Assembly: GCF_023065955.2 (NCBI RefSeq)
Contig: NW_026623050.1
Location: 19,488,501 to 19,552,500, forward strand
DNA length: 64,000 nucleotides
Origin: Ursus arctos
Taxonomy: Eukaryota; Chordata; Mammalia; Carnivora; Ursidae
Direction: 5' to 3'
Part shown: in pieces, positions 1 through 11,545 of the stretch
Numbering within the stretch: position 1 is the first letter of the stretch
Layout: each line of letters begins with the position of its first letter
Notes under the pieces: generated by a model
Told to the model about the DNA's origin: nothing
The model's input: only the letters and a program-made list of their open reading frames with translations
The model's database searches: none
Made by a program: the position numbers and the translations under genes

Positions 1-839
1 ATCAGCAAAACTTCTAAAACAGATCTCAGAAAATATCTCAGACTCCAAAGATTGTCTTCTGCATAGTAGTAGAGCTTAGCAAGAAGTGGATCTTGAGATT
101 TAAATTTTAAGAGGGACTATTGTATAAAATACGAAGCTAATAATTTGAACTGTAAATAATTCAAGGCAAAATTAATAGGTTAATATAAAAAAGACGAAAT
201 TAGCTATGAAGACATTTTCAGTGCCAAGGAATTTTTGTTACTGTCCTAAAAAAAAGAATGAAAAAAGCATAAGTTCTCTTTCTGATTCTGCCATTGATTT
301 GTTTCATGGTTTAGGACACATTTCTTAGTCTCTAATGTTCTTGCTTCTAAAATGAATGTAATCAAAATTACCTTTATGTCTCTTCTAAGTATCAAAAAAA
401 CACATCATTGAATAGCTTCTGCTTTATTGGAGATTATTGTGAACTCTAGGAAAATAGATCACTGCTCAAATTCTGACCACCAATTGCTCACTCGTAAAAT
501 GAGAATATTAATAACCAAATACAGATTTTGTAAGAAATAAAATTTTAAAAAATTACATATTTGGTAAAGTTCCCATTTTATTTCAAAAGAGAAATGATTT
601 TTAAAAATTTTTGTGGTTACAAAAGTAATCTTATTCAGCTTCACAGGGCTGTATAAAGCAGAAAATAAGAGTTCTCATGTTTATGCATCGTTTTTGTGAA
701 GAAGATAAAAAACATGAGAACCCTCCTCACCCAAGCCTTACAAATTTTCAGTAGTCAGGTGTATTTTTTTCTGGCTCATGTTTTCTGCACATATAAGCAT
801 AGCTATTCATTTAATAATGTTTATTATACACATATTAAA

Positions 840-1025
840 TATACATACACTGATATATACATATATATATATATTTTTTTTTTTTACAAAATATGGAATC
901 GTATTATGTATACTGATTTGTAATTTGCTTTGTTCATGTAACACTGCCTGATAGGCATCTTTTTGTGTCAATACAAGCAAATCTATCTTGTTCTTTTTGA
1001 TAGTTGCATGTTATTCTGTGCTTTC
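840..1025 (-). repeat. Degraded L1M fragment, antisense
   Basis: The stretch from 'aaaatatggaatcgtattat' through 'ggcatctttttgtgtcaata' resembles the antisense 3' part of ancient mammalian L1M elements. A short (TA)n run sits at 868-883. The match is from memory and weak, so the boundaries are approximate. Confidence 0.35.
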
Positions 1026-1335
1026 ATATAACATCAGGATAATGCAGCCCAGAGAGGGGACTCCTGGGATACAGGACAGAAGGGAGTGGGAGTAACACAG
1101 GTATTGAAATTGCATAAGCATTGGAAGGCCATAGAGAGTCATTAGATGACTTTTGAAAAACAGGTTTAAACAAGTCCACATTTTTTTTACCATTTTTTAA
1201 TGTTTTCTAATCTGAAATTTTTTCAGTAAAAAATTTTCACTATTTTAATGAAAATTTCATTATTAGAAGGGTTAGACATCTCTTTTCCTATGTTTTTAAG
1301 CAAACACAAGTTTTTCTTTTTAAATTGACCATTCA

Positions 1336-1533
1336 GGGACACCTGGGTGGCTCAGCCAGTGAAGTGTCTGTCTTTGGCTCAGGTCATGGTCCCAGGGTTC
1401 TAGGATGGAGTCCTGCATCAGGCTTCCTGCTCAGTGGGAAGCCTGCTTTTCTCTCTGCCTGCTGCTCCCCCTCCTTGTGGGCTCTCTCTCTCTCTCTGAC
1501 AAATAAATAAATGTTTTAAAAAAATAAAAAAAT
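1336..1533 (+). mobile_element. SINEC (Can-SINE), sense
   Basis: The head GGGACACCTGGGTGGCTCAG is followed by the tRNA-Lys-like part, a CT-rich run (1482-1498), and the tail CAAATAAATAAATG plus A-rich sequence. The internal wording (TCAGGTCATGGTCCCAGGGT) matches the general caniform subfamily rather than the bear-type one. Candidate target-site duplications are diverged ('gaccattca' against 'ggccattcc'), so this is an older insertion. Confidence 0.85.
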
Positions 1534-1965
1534 AGGCCATTCCATTAGCCATTTTTTCTAATATTCATCTTTTTCTATAGATTTTTAACCGTTCCTTTTA
1601 TATTAATATTATTGCTTTGTTTTATATATATATATTGTGTGTGTTTTTCTACTGTTTGTTTTTATTTTAAATGGTGACTTGGTTTGGTTTAGGTTTTGCC
1701 ATGTTGAGGATTAATGCTAGTGATGAGGCCCCTTAACCCACAGTTTCTCAAGAATGAAAATCACACTTGACATTGATTGATTATGCAATTGAGAAAATCC
1801 TGAGATAAACAGCTAATTTTTAGATTCCTTGTGTTGAAGTTATCTCATCAAAACTTCCATATTAAAGGAAAAAATATTTTAGAAGTCACTTTTAGAGTCT
1901 TTCTTTATGGTAATTACAACTACTAATTGGAGTGCACAGCTTATCTCTTCCATCAATTGTTATTT

Positions 1966-2158
1966 TCTTTTAAAGATTTTATTTGTCAGACAGACACAGA
2001 AAGAGAGAGAGAGCACAAGCAGGGGGAGCTGCAGGCAGAGGAAGAAGCAGGCTCCCCGCTGAGCAAGAAGCCTGATGTGGGACTTGATCCCCAGGTCCTG
2101 GGATCATGACCCGAGTCAAAGATAGATGCTTAAGCAACTGAGCCACCCAGGCATCCCA
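1966..2158 (-). mobile_element. SINEC (Can-SINE), antisense
   Basis: Begins with the reverse tail 'cttttaaagattttatttgt', continues through a GA-rich run, and ends with the reversed tRNA-like head 'gagccacccaggcatccca'. It carries the general caniform body ('gcaagaagcctgatgtggga'). Weak flanking similarity ('catcaatt' against 'agccaatt') may be a decayed target-site duplication. Confidence 0.85.
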
Positions 2159-3025
2159 GCCAATTTATGTATATATTTTTTATCTCCTTGAATTTCTTAT
2201 GATATACACATTTGTTTACTAGGAAACTGTGTTGGATATGTGATGACCCTTTCGCCTAGAAGCATTAACTGATTTACCCAGAGACAAAGACTGAGAGCCT
2301 AAGAAGCTAGAAAGTAGCAACTGAAAAACTGAGAAAGCGGAGCACAGGAACAGGAGAATAATTGAAATTCAGGCCCTGTGAAGTAGGGGGTCCTGATGAA
2401 CATCCCAAGTGTACAATTGGGGCTATGAAGGGATACACGCTGGGAGTATGAGTAAAATACAGACCTGCTTTGAATGAACTCAGTCCCTAGATGGTTAAAG
2501 GTCATCTCTCTCAAACCCTAAAACACTTCTGCCAGAAGAAAAATAAATCCTTCCTGAAGGATTTAAGTATCATACAGATACTTAAATTGTATATACATGT
2601 TTCACAAAGTCTTTCGTTCAATCAAAAATAAGCAGACATTGTAAGAGATTAATACAATAGAATTTAGAGACTCAGATGTTGTAATTGTGATTAATATAGT
2701 TAAGAAATTAACAAAAAGGAAAAATTCAGCTATGAACTTGAAACTAAATTCTAGAACTGAAAACCACAACAAATGAAATTAATAATATTGGAGTCAACAA
2801 TGTGTTAGACACAAATGAAGAGAAAATTAGTTAACATGAAGATAGTACAGAAAAAAAATAGAGTGATGTTCAAGGACACAAAAGATGTAAAATAAAGATT
2901 ATTTATCAAAATTAACTATATGGTAGGGTGTAAAGAAAATCTCAACAAATTTCAAAATATCAAAATCATTCAAAATGTGTTCTTTGACCATAGGCTAAGG
3001 AGAAAACAGCAACAAAAAGATATTC

Positions 3026-3071
3026 GGAAATCCAAACAGCCGAAGTTAGGAAATCCAAACAGCTGAAGTTA
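3026..3071. repeat. 23-bp tandem duplication
   Basis: ggaaatccaaacagccgaag+tta (3026-3048) is repeated at 3049-3071 with one C/T difference. It sits at the junction between old L1M sequence and the L1 3' end that follows. Confidence 0.9.
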
Positions 3072-3086
3072 AGAAATCAAGATTAG

Positions 3087-3672
3087 ACAAATCATGTATG
3101 ATTTCACTTACATATGGGATCTAAAAAAACAAAATGAATGGGGGTGTCTGGGTGGCGCAGTCTTTAAGCGTCTGCCCTCTGCTCAGGGCGTGATCCTGGC
3201 GTTATGGGATCGAGCCCCACATCAGGCTCCTCCGCTATGAGCCTGCTTCTTCCTCTCCCACTCCCCCTGCTTGTGTTCCCTCTCTCGCTGGCTGTCTCTA
3301 TCTCTGTCAAATAAATAAATAAAATCTTTAAAAATAAATGAATGAATAAACAAAAAGCAGAAACAGTCCTATATATAAAGAGAACAAACTGATGGTTCCC
3401 AGAAGGGTGGGGTTTGGGGGATAGGCAAAATGGGTGGAGGGGAGTGGGAGATACAGGCTTCCAGTTATGAAATAAATTATCACAGGGATGAAAGGTACAG
3501 CATAGAGAATATAGTCAATCATATTGTAATACCATTGTCTGGTGAAAGATAATAGCTACAGTTGTAGTGAGCAAAGCAGAGCATAATGTATAGAGATACT
3601 GAATCATTCTGTTGTATACCTGAAACTCATGTAACATTATGTGTCAACTATACTTCAATTAAAAAAAAAAGG
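3087..3672 (+). mobile_element. L1 3' end, sense, split by a SINE
   Basis: 'gatttcacttacatatggga' at 3101-3120 and 'gatacaggcttccagttatg' at about 3450-3470 are followed by 'acctgaaactcatgtaacat' and an A10 tail at 3661-3670. Together they match the 3' UTR of L1MA-type elements. The body is interrupted at 3141-3335 by a younger SINEC. The element is severely 5'-truncated, with no coding region left. Confidence 0.75.
3141..3335 (+). mobile_element. SINEC, bear-type body, sense
   Basis: Head GGGGTGTCTGGGTGGCGCAG, body GATCGAGCCCCACATCAGGC, CGCTGGCTGTCTCTATCTCT, and tail CAAATAAATAAATAAAATC. Short flanking repeat aaatgaatg at 3132-3140 and 3336-3344. It is inserted inside the L1 3' end 3087-3672, so it is younger than that element. 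Confidence 0.9.
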
Positions 3673-3959
3673 TATTAGAACATTAAAATTGCAGACTTCC
3701 CAAAATAGAAAAATATCAAAATCAAAATTTGGAAACAGTTTGATTGGATTAATATGAATATACAATAAAATATTTTTTAGGATATAGCTAAATGCAGTTC
3801 CTGAAAGAAATTTATACCTTAAACACACATAAGAATGGAAAAAAGCCCCCAAATTAATTACCTAAGTATATTTCTTAAGAATTTAGAAAAGAAGCAACAT
3901 ATTAAACTCAAAATAAGGAAAAATGAAGAGCAGAAATTAATGAAATAAAAAACAAACAC

Positions 3960-6430
3960 ATAGTCATGTAACTACCAACATTAAGATATAAAACACTTTT
4001 ATCACCCCAAAAGTTTCTCCACACTCCTTTATGATCAACCCCACTTCACACAAGCCACTGGCCACCACTGATGTATATTCTCTTTCAGTCTTTTCAGTAA
4101 TGTTTTAGAATCATGGTATGTAGGCTTTTGAGCCCAGCATCTTTCATTCAGCATAATTCATTTGGTACTCATCTGCTCTGTTACATGTATTGGTATTGTA
4201 TTCCTTTTCATTGCTTAGTAAATTCCGTTCTGTGAATCCATCACTGCTGATTTATCCATTTACCAGTTGAAGGACATTGATGTTTGCAGTTTTTGGTGAT
4301 TAAGAATTAAGCAACATGTACAGTGTTTGCTATAAATATAGTTTCATTTCTCTTAGATAAATACCCAGAGAGGGACTGCTGGTTAAATGCATTTTTAACT
4401 TTATAAGAAATTGCCAAATTTCTTTCCAGTCTGAATCTAATGTTTTGTTTTCTCAGCCAAAATATGTTAGTGTTCCAGCTCTTCTGCAACCTTGCTAGAC
4501 TGTGGTATTGTCAGATTTTCTTTTATTTTGTTTCATTTTGTTTAAGCTGTCCTAGTAGACATATAGTGGTATCACATCATAGTTTTACTTTGTAAGTACC
4601 TAATGGTAATGTTGAACACATTTTCGTGTGCTTATTTTTCATCTAATTATCTTCCTTGTTCAAGTGTCTTCAAATCTTTCGCCCATTTTTTTTAATTGGG
4701 TATTTTTTTTATTATTGAGACTGGACATTAATTTATATATTTTGGATAAAATTCCTTTATCAGATATATGTTTTGCAAACTGTTTTGTCCTATACTGTTG
4801 CCTATGTTTTCATTTTCTCAACAGTACTTTTTGAAGAACAGATCTTTAATCTTCACAGTCCAATTTATCAATATTTTATTTTATGATTTGAACTTTTTGC
4901 ATCATATCTAAGTAACCATTGCCTAATGCAAAGTCATAAAGATTTTCTACTATGTTTTGTTTTAGAAGCTTTATAGTTTAAGGTTTTATATTTGAGTATG
5001 TGATCCATTTTGAGTTAATTTTTTATATGTTGTAAAATATGGGTCGAGGTCTGTTTTTTTTGCATATGGATATCCTATTACTCTAGGACAACTTGTTGAA
5101 GACTACCATTTCCCCATCAAATCATTGGAACATCTTATTTAAAAATAACCTTGTATTTGAAGACGCATTGTCTTAATTACTATATTTCATAGTAAACTGT
5201 GAAGACAGGTGATGTAAATGATTCAGCTTTTTTTTAACATTACTTTTTGTTCTTCATGGCCTTTTGCCTTACCATGTAAATTTTAGAATCACTTTGTCAG
5301 TTTAGGGGTGCCCGGGTGGCGCAGTCGTTAGGCATCTGCCTTCAGCTCAGGGCGTGATCCCGGCGTTGTGGGATCGAGCCCCACATCAGGCTCCTCCGCT
5401 AGGAGCCTGCTTCTTCCTCTCCCACTCCCCCTGCTTGTGTTCCCTCTCTCGCTGGCTGTCTCTGTCAAATAAATAAAATCTTAAAAAAAAAAAAAAGAAT
5501 CACTTTGTCAGTTTCCACAAAAAAAAAAATGCTTCTGGAATTCTGATTGAGATTCATTGAATCTATAAATCAATTTGGGAAAATTTGACATTCTAACAAT
5601 ATTGAGTATATCCATCTGCAAGTACAATATATTTCTCCATTTATTTAGGTTTTATTTGCTGTCTTTCCTCAATACTCTGTAGTTTTCTTCATATAAATCT
5701 TGTATATATTTTCTTAGATTTTACCTAAGTATTTTATAACTTTGATGGTATTATGAATGATACTGTTATTTAAATTTCATTCTCCAATGGTTCATTGCTG
5801 GTGTACAGAAATACAACGATTTGGATATTGACTTTTTATTCCATGACCCTGCTGGACCAATTAGTGGCTTTTTCTCTAGTGTTTTTCTTTTTGTCTATTT
5901 GTTGGTTGGTTTTTGAGGATTCTCTGCATAGATAATCATGTTGTCTGAAAATAGAATTTTATTTCTTCCTTTACCATCTATATGCCCCTTTTCTTATTTC
6001 TTTCTCTTGTCTTTTTTCAATCTTTGGAATGCCAGTATAATGCTTAATAGGAGTAGTGATGTAAATATCTGTTTTGATTCCAACCTTAGTATGAGACCCT
6101 TAAGTATAATGTTTGTTGTAGGTTTTTGTACATTCTCTTTATGAGGTTGAGTTTCCTCTAATTCCTAGTTTTTAGAATTTTATTTATTTTTCATGAATGA
6201 AGTTAAGCTTTGCAGATACTTTGTCTATTGAGGTGATAAGTTTTTCTCTTTAGTCCATTAATACAATAAATTACATTGGTTCATTTTTAAACATTGAGCT
6301 AACATTGCATTTTGGGGATAAACCTGCTTGATCATGATGTATTATTCTTTTTATATATTGCAGGATCAAATTTGCCGTTTTTTACTGAGGAATTTTGTAG
6401 CTATCCTTATGAGAGATATTGTTCTTTAGT
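3960..6430 (-). mobile_element. Ancient L1M, antisense, about 2.3 kb
   Basis: The T-rich strand carries the familiar order of an antisense L1 ORF2 3' half and 3' UTR. Examples are 'agataaatacccagagaggg' (about 4355-4375), 'catttccccatcaaatcatt' (about 5107-5127), and RT-region wording towards 6400 ('ggataaacctgcttgatcat'). It is heavily mutated, with no usable frame. A SINEC with target-site duplication (5285-5514) interrupts it. Confidence 0.75.
5285..5514 (+). mobile_element. Young SINEC, bear-type, with perfect 19-bp TSD
   Basis: The element spans 5304-5495 (head GGGGTGCCCGGGTGGCGCAG at 5305, tail CAAATAAATAAAATC plus A14). It is flanked by identical 19-bp copies of AGAATCACTTTGTCAGTTT at 5285-5303 and 5496-5514. 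Perfect target-site duplications and the L1-type A-tail show endonuclease-primed retroposition and a fairly recent date. It is inserted in an ancient antisense L1M. Confidence 0.96.
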
Positions 6431-7869
6431 TTTCTTTTTGTATAATGTCTTTTTTTTAATATCAGAACATTATAAAGTGAATTAATATGTTCTTCATTCT
6501 TGATTCAAAAAATTAAAATTTCTTCCTTTTATGAGCTTAAAGCATTCTCATTATGCTCTATCACAATTTTGTTGCTACATAATTATTACATAAAAATTAA
6601 TATGCTACAAATTGTGTGATGTTAGTGCCTATCCACAAATGAAAACTTTTGAAATAAATTACTTGCCTAAGGTTATTTTTATATCCATAGAGTGAAATTT
6701 AATGTTGAAAACTAATTTGCATGTATTCAGGTTATATTAATTTGTTTGATCATAGAAAGTGTTCTGAATTTTAATACTTGATAAATGTACAGATTCTGCA
6801 TGTTAAGTTATAAAATATCAATTGACATTTTTAGGCAAATTGATAGATAGAAGTTGGTAAGGGATATCTGATGAAACACACCTGCTTTTGGTGGCAAGTT
6901 GGGCTAGAATAGTTTTATGTAGCATTAGTGTTTTGTTTTTCTTATTTGAGGTCATACTGAAGTCGTGTTAACTTAGGTAACACTTTCTATCCCATTCAGG
7001 CTCGTATTACTCTTTTTTGACTTAAACTCAAAAATATAAATGAATGTGAGAGCTAGTTTTATTCCTTAACAAATATTTTTTTTTGTTTCTTAGTATAATT
7101 TTTTGTATGTATATATTGAATATTTGTTAGAAAATATTTTTAGTCTTAACACACTGGCATGTGATGTTTTCAATATAATGAAAAGACTTAGTCATTGTAT
7201 TCATTGGACTTATATTACTAGGAGCCTTATAAGATTGAAAACACATACAAACAGAATGCATATTCAGCGGCAGTAGGAAACTTAATCCTAAAGTTTATTA
7301 GATCTAAAACACAGACATGCTTGGGAATTCTGGAGTCTTGATGAATGGGTCCCCAGTGGGCCATTTTACCAGAGAAGAGAGGAGCCTTTCTGAAACAATT
7401 TATTTTAAGGAAGTAAAGAATGGAAGCCCTCAACCATGCTTTAAGGAAAATGGCTAACAGACGAATGTACGGTGTTGTTTTGGGTATTACGTGGTGTCTG
7501 GTACTCAGAGTCATATGCCCTAGCTTCAAAATTGAGATATATGAACATAGAGTGTTTGATAAAACTAAAAGGGCTCTTTAGAACAAACACACACATAGCC
7601 TAAGACATCTATCAGAAGCCCCAGGCACCACTACTTTGGACTAATGTTACAGAGTCTATTTTCCCAGGACCAACCAAATAATTGTGTTTATTTCCATACT
7701 CTGGTATGTAGCTTTGCCCCTACCTATGGAAGTTTATAAAGAAAAATCTCATAAATAAAAGTATTTATGAACTAAATAACAATTACTGTGGCATATATGT
7801 CAAGTGAAGTATTTCATTTTTTAGACAGATTTCTCTTTTTGATGTATTCATATTTGTGTTTGGTTTTAG
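6431..7869. other. Unassigned intronic sequence before the first exon
   Basis: AT-rich, with no repeat family I can name. A 100-codon minus-strand open frame at 7227-7529 has no recognisable domain and looks accidental. The acceptor signal of the exon closes the interval. Confidence 0.5.
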
Positions 7870-7955
7870 GTTTCCTCAAGAACTGAACATGGGAAAAATA
7901 AGTGCTGAAATTATGTGGACCCTTTTTGCTCAAGATATGAAATACGCACTAGAAG
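7870..7955 (+). CDS. UNC13C: UNC13C internal coding exon (MUN domain), 86 nt
   Basis: Seen: an AG acceptor after a T-rich stretch at 7845-7869 and a GT donor (GAAG|gtaatt) at 7956. The open frame encodes [20 protein letters not shown] and then QDMKYALE. The first base completes the previous codon (acceptor phase 2) and the last base opens a Glu codon (donor phase 1). Family knowledge: this segment is characteristic of UNC13/Munc13 proteins. These presynaptic priming factors use the MUN domain to open syntaxin-1 and promote SNARE assembly at the active zone. The exon lies in the N-terminal half of MUN, near the start of the Munc13 homology domain. Choice of paralogue: the 'MWTLFA' spelling and the very long AT-rich introns favour UNC13C over UNC13A/B, whose equivalent I recall as 'MWNLFA'. 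Family assignment is near certain; the paralogue is likely. The Ile in 'SAEIMW' is Val in the homologues I recall. No frameshift or stop is present. Confidence 0.9.
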
Positions 7956-8425
7956 GTAATTAGAAATATTTATACTTCTTAGAACACATGTTTTAGGTAA
8001 ATTGTGATTTTGTGTTCTTGATTTTAAATCTAAAGAATTGATGCATTAAAATGCTGTTGTGATTAGTTCTAAAACTTATTTCCACATTGTAGGAAAATAA
8101 AGGTCTCCAAGTCTTTCAAAGCCCTCAAAAACATACATTTTTAATCAAGTCATCTAAGCCGCAGGGTCATAATAAGTATTTCGTTCATAGGCTAATACTC
8201 AGATGCAGGGGTACCTTATGGCAGTTCATTTACCAAAGCAGACCATATTGAAGGCATGAGTAGGTAGTATGAGTCCAGAAATTTGTCCAGATAGACTTGA
8301 AAATTGTATCCATGGCTGTGAGAGTTAAATTCTGACCCAAGTTTTCAAAAGGACAATGGCAAGGCTCTTTGCCAGATGCTCTGTTCTCAATAAGTCCAAA
8401 TCTTACAAGGGAAATAGAGCTCTTG

Positions 8426-8678
8426 AAAATAGAACTCTAGGGGTACCTGGGTGGCTCAGTAGGTTGACCTTCCAACTCTTGGTTTTGGCTTGGGTCATGA
8501 TCTCAGGGCCTTGAGATCCAGCTGTCGATCCAGTATGGTCAGCTCTGCATTCAGCGTGGGTCTGCTCGGGATTGTTTCCCCTACCCTCTCCCTGCCTCTC
8601 TGTTCCTCTCCCTGTATCTCTCTCTATCAATCATAAATAAGTAAGTAAGCAAATAAATATCTTAAAAAATAGTACTCT
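8426..8678 (+). mobile_element. SINEC, older subfamily, with TSD
   Basis: The element spans 8440-8665 (GGGTACCTGGGTGGCTCAGT ... CAAATAAATATCTTAAAA). The body 'GATCTCAGGGCCTTGAGATC' marks an older caniform subfamily. Flanks AAAATAGAACTCT (8426-8438) and AAAATAGTACTCT (8666-8678) differ at one base. Confidence 0.92.
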
Positions 8679-8739
8679 TTAAGTTAAAAAATTCTATCAA
8701 TATCCTTTGACCAGTCTAGGTTTCCTGTCTTTTAGTAAC

Positions 8740-9320
8740 TTACAGTCTAGAGAAAATTTGCTTTGCATTTGTTCAACAATGTATTTTGAGCCCCTGGATG
8801 CTAAATCTCCATCACTATACTTAGTGTGGGGCTTAGAGCAGTGAACACGACAGCAATGGTCCCTGTCGTCAACAAAATTATGGCAGGTAGCCACACGTAA
8901 TATGAGGTTTATTAAGGTTAATGATGATAGAATGTCTAGAGGAAAAGCATCTAAATCAGATTTCAGAGAAGGGAACAAGGGGAACTTTCTAGAGCAACTT
9001 CCTCTGAGGAAGGGTTATCTGACAGAAACCTGAAGTAGGAGTTAGTTCTGGGAAGAGATGAGCAAGAAGCGTCTCTGCCTTATCCTGGTAGAGGACAGAG
9101 CATTGGCGGTGAGAGTGAGCCCAAAGTACATTTGAGGAAAGCACACTCACCAGGTCCTCTGAGCAAGAGGTAGCAAGAAGAGAGGCTGGAGAAATTGGCA
9201 GGGACCAGCATGGAGGACCTGGTGGGCCATGGTGAGGAGTTCAACAAGAGACAGTAAAGGGATTTCAGAGGTAAATGTCTTGTTCAGACTTGGAATTTAG
9301 AAAAAGCATTTTGACTGTAA
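8740..9320 (-). repeat. L2 LINE remnant, antisense
   Basis: The order 'gagcagtgaacacgacagca', 'ctgagcaagaggtagcaaga' and 'gtgggccatggtgaggagtt' follows the antisense L2 3' region as I remember it. It is diverged and carries no coding frame. Confidence 0.5.
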
Positions 9321-9839
9321 CATGAAAAATAGATTAATAGGGTAAGACTGGTTCAGAGTTTATGCTCATGGTATTGCTGGGTTTTTGTTGTTGTTGTTTA
9401 GCATTGCTAAAATGTAAACATGCTGGGGGACACAACATACGGACATTTTCATTATTTGAAAAAGAAGGCACACAGTAGATTTTAATATCTGGTTTTCTGG
9501 TGAAGTGTGGGTCTCCCACCCACAAATACAGAGGTTTTCTATCTTTAGCATTAAATCAGACTGCTTGGAGGTGCGATGAGATGTTTGTTCTCCAGCCCTG
9601 TTCTGTCTACCTCTACCTCTGCCTCCCACCAACCACATCCTTTCATACCACTCTGCTGCAGTGGTCTCTCTGAAGTCTAGGAGTCTCTTAAGTCAAATGG
9701 AAAGCACCAGTGCACTAGGCCAGTAAGTTTCTTCAGCGAGCATGTGCTCCCTTAGTCCCATCCCTTACGCTCCCCCATCCTCCTCAGATGTCTTTCAGGC
9801 ATCTCGAAATTTATAAGATCAACAAAGAATTCCTAATCT

Positions 9840-10255
9840 CCCCTATCCAAACCTGCTTCTTCTTCCTGCACATATGGCGATGTTGGCATGGCCATTCATC
9901 CAGTTACTCAGGTCAAACACGTAGGGATTCCTTTCTTTTCCTCAGCACATTCTGAGTTCTTTGAGCTTTTTCAACCAGCTGCTCTATTTCCTTAACTTCT
10001 CTTCCCACCAGTCTCCATAAGCAACCACATAGGGCTCAGTTTAATGTCATCCTCTTGGGATCCAGACTCACTGCCAGGAATAACCGTATTTTGATCGGCT
10101 GTGTAGCAACTCATTACTATCTTTTATTTGTGTCTTTACGCGTGTGCATTTGATTGCTTAATAGTCCATCTTCCTCACCACAATGTAAGGTTTTTGCCTA
10201 ATGTGATGTCTACAAAATAGAAGCTACTCAGTAATTACTTGTCAAATGAATAAAG
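9840..10255 (+). repeat. L2 LINE remnant, sense
   Basis: Pyrimidine-rich L2-like text is followed by an L2-style end near 10190-10255 (caatgtaaggtttttgccta ... tacttgtcaaatgaataaag). Confidence 0.5.
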
Positions 10256-10854
10256 ACTTTACTGGGTGATCCCAACTCAGTGGAGTGGTGAGCAGAGGAG
10301 GAGACTTCCACTTGTGATCTCCTTGGAACATTCCAAGAGGTCAACACCTTTGTACAACATCATTCTCACCTTCACATTGGATCAGGGCTTGGGCCGTGGG
10401 CAGGGAGGCTCGTGCCCACATTTTGGAAGAATCTGATTATTTAGAACCATCCCAGATGGCACTGTTTGCCAGTACACATTTTGTTTAGGCCAGGTCTCTC
10501 TTTGCTTGTGTAGTAACATTTGTGTAACTATTGGGTGTTTTATATTACATTTATTTTTTTAAAATAGGTAGTTATTTTGGAGAACTATGAATAATATTTC
10601 TGTTAAGGAATTTAATCTCAAAAATTTAATATTTGTTGGAAACAGCAGTGAAGATAGGAATGCTACAAGTAAAGCGTCTGTAACTTTGCTTAGATGTTTA
10701 TTGATTATAGATTAATAATTTTGTATAAGAAGAGTATCCCAAAATGCTGAGATTGTATCATCAAAAATCAGGTCTAAGATCAAGAGTAAATAATTTTGCA
10801 GTTATCTTAGCTTTTTTTGAGATAAGAATCTCCTTTTTAAAAAGAATTTTTTAT
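10256..10854. other. Unassigned intronic sequence
   Basis: No gene or repeat recognised. Composition is mixed, with a slightly GC-richer patch at 10260-10480. Confidence 0.4.
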
Positions 10855-10985
10855 TTGACTTTTTAAAAATAGTTTTAGTGAGAGGTAATTCACATACCAT
10901 ACAATTCAACCAACTTAAAGTGTGCAATTCAATAGTTATTACGTTTGCATATTCACACACATTTTCAAGAAGGCATGATAACTAT
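10855..10985 (-). repeat. L1M 3'-end fragment, antisense
   Basis: 'agtgagaggtaattcacata' through 'aaagtgtgcaattcaatagt' and 'catattcacacacattttca' resembles the reverse complement of an L1M 3' end. Confidence 0.5.
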
Positions 10986-11214
10986 ATTAAGGGAGTAACT
11001 CAGATTGCACTTTATATTTGCATCTTCTTCCACCAGAACAGAAGACTTTTAAGTGCAAAGATTGTTTTTTCCATCCTTGTATTTATTGAACCATAGTAGA
11101 AACTCATCATGTGTTTGTTTACTTGAAGTGAATTGCAAATGGAACAGTCCTATGCAAAGAATCTTACAGACAAGGACAGAATACCTACCATGTTCAAACT
11201 GAACATTTGTGGTA

Positions 11215-11545
11215 TTGCAAGTCTGGAGGCAACAAGAGATCTGAGTCTGGGAAATCCAACTTCAGAAAACTTTATCACTCACGGGCTGTGCAACCTTGGG
11301 GAATTAATGCTTCTTCAAACCTTGATTTTCTTTTCTATAAAAAAAGAAGGCCATAACTGAACTGATGAATTATTGAACCTTATATCAAAAACCAATGATG
11401 TACTATACCTTAGCTAATTGAATTTAAATTAAAAAAAAAAAAAGGCCATAGAGAGTCCCCAGGTTGGTGTGAGGATTGCATGATATGTTAAATGCACTTT
11501 GCAAACTTGAAAGCACTATGCTAATGGGACTGGACTATGATTATT
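11215..11545 (+). repeat. MIR, sense, interrupted by an L1 tail
   Basis: The MIR core ('ggctgtgcaaccttggggaa') lies before 11355, and its 3' part ('ggttggtgtgaggattgcat', then 'gcactttgcaaacttgaaag') lies after 11450. The element is therefore split by the short L1 insertion at 11356-11441. Confidence 0.65.
11347..11450 (+). mobile_element. 86-bp 5'-truncated L1 3' end with TSD
   Basis: 11356-11441 carries the carnivore L1 3' terminus ('gatgaattattgaaccttat', 'ttagctaattgaatttaaat') and an A tail. It is flanked by AAGGCCATA at 11347-11355 and 11442-11450. It splits a MIR element. Confidence 0.8.

Larger units (their letters stand above)
2600..3960 (+). repeat. Old L1M coding-region remnants, sense, interrupted
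   Basis: 2600-3080 and 3673-3960 are A-rich and read like degraded L1M coding sequence in sense orientation, for example 'aaaatgtgttctttgaccat' at about 2971-2990. A separate L1 3' end (3087-3672) lies between them. No open frame survives, and the limits and continuity are uncertain. Confidence 0.4.
1..7869 (+). other. UNC13C: 3' part of the preceding UNC13C intron
   Basis: The acceptor AG at 7868-7869 precedes the 86-nt exon, so the whole left end of the window is intron. It holds SINEs, L1 pieces and one old antisense L1M, listed separately. In 1-835, 1026-1335, 1533-1965, 2159-2600 and 6431-7869 I recognise no gene or confident repeat; these are AT-rich and low in CpG. The polypyrimidine tract and branch region of the acceptor lie at about 7820-7867. 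Confidence 0.75.
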
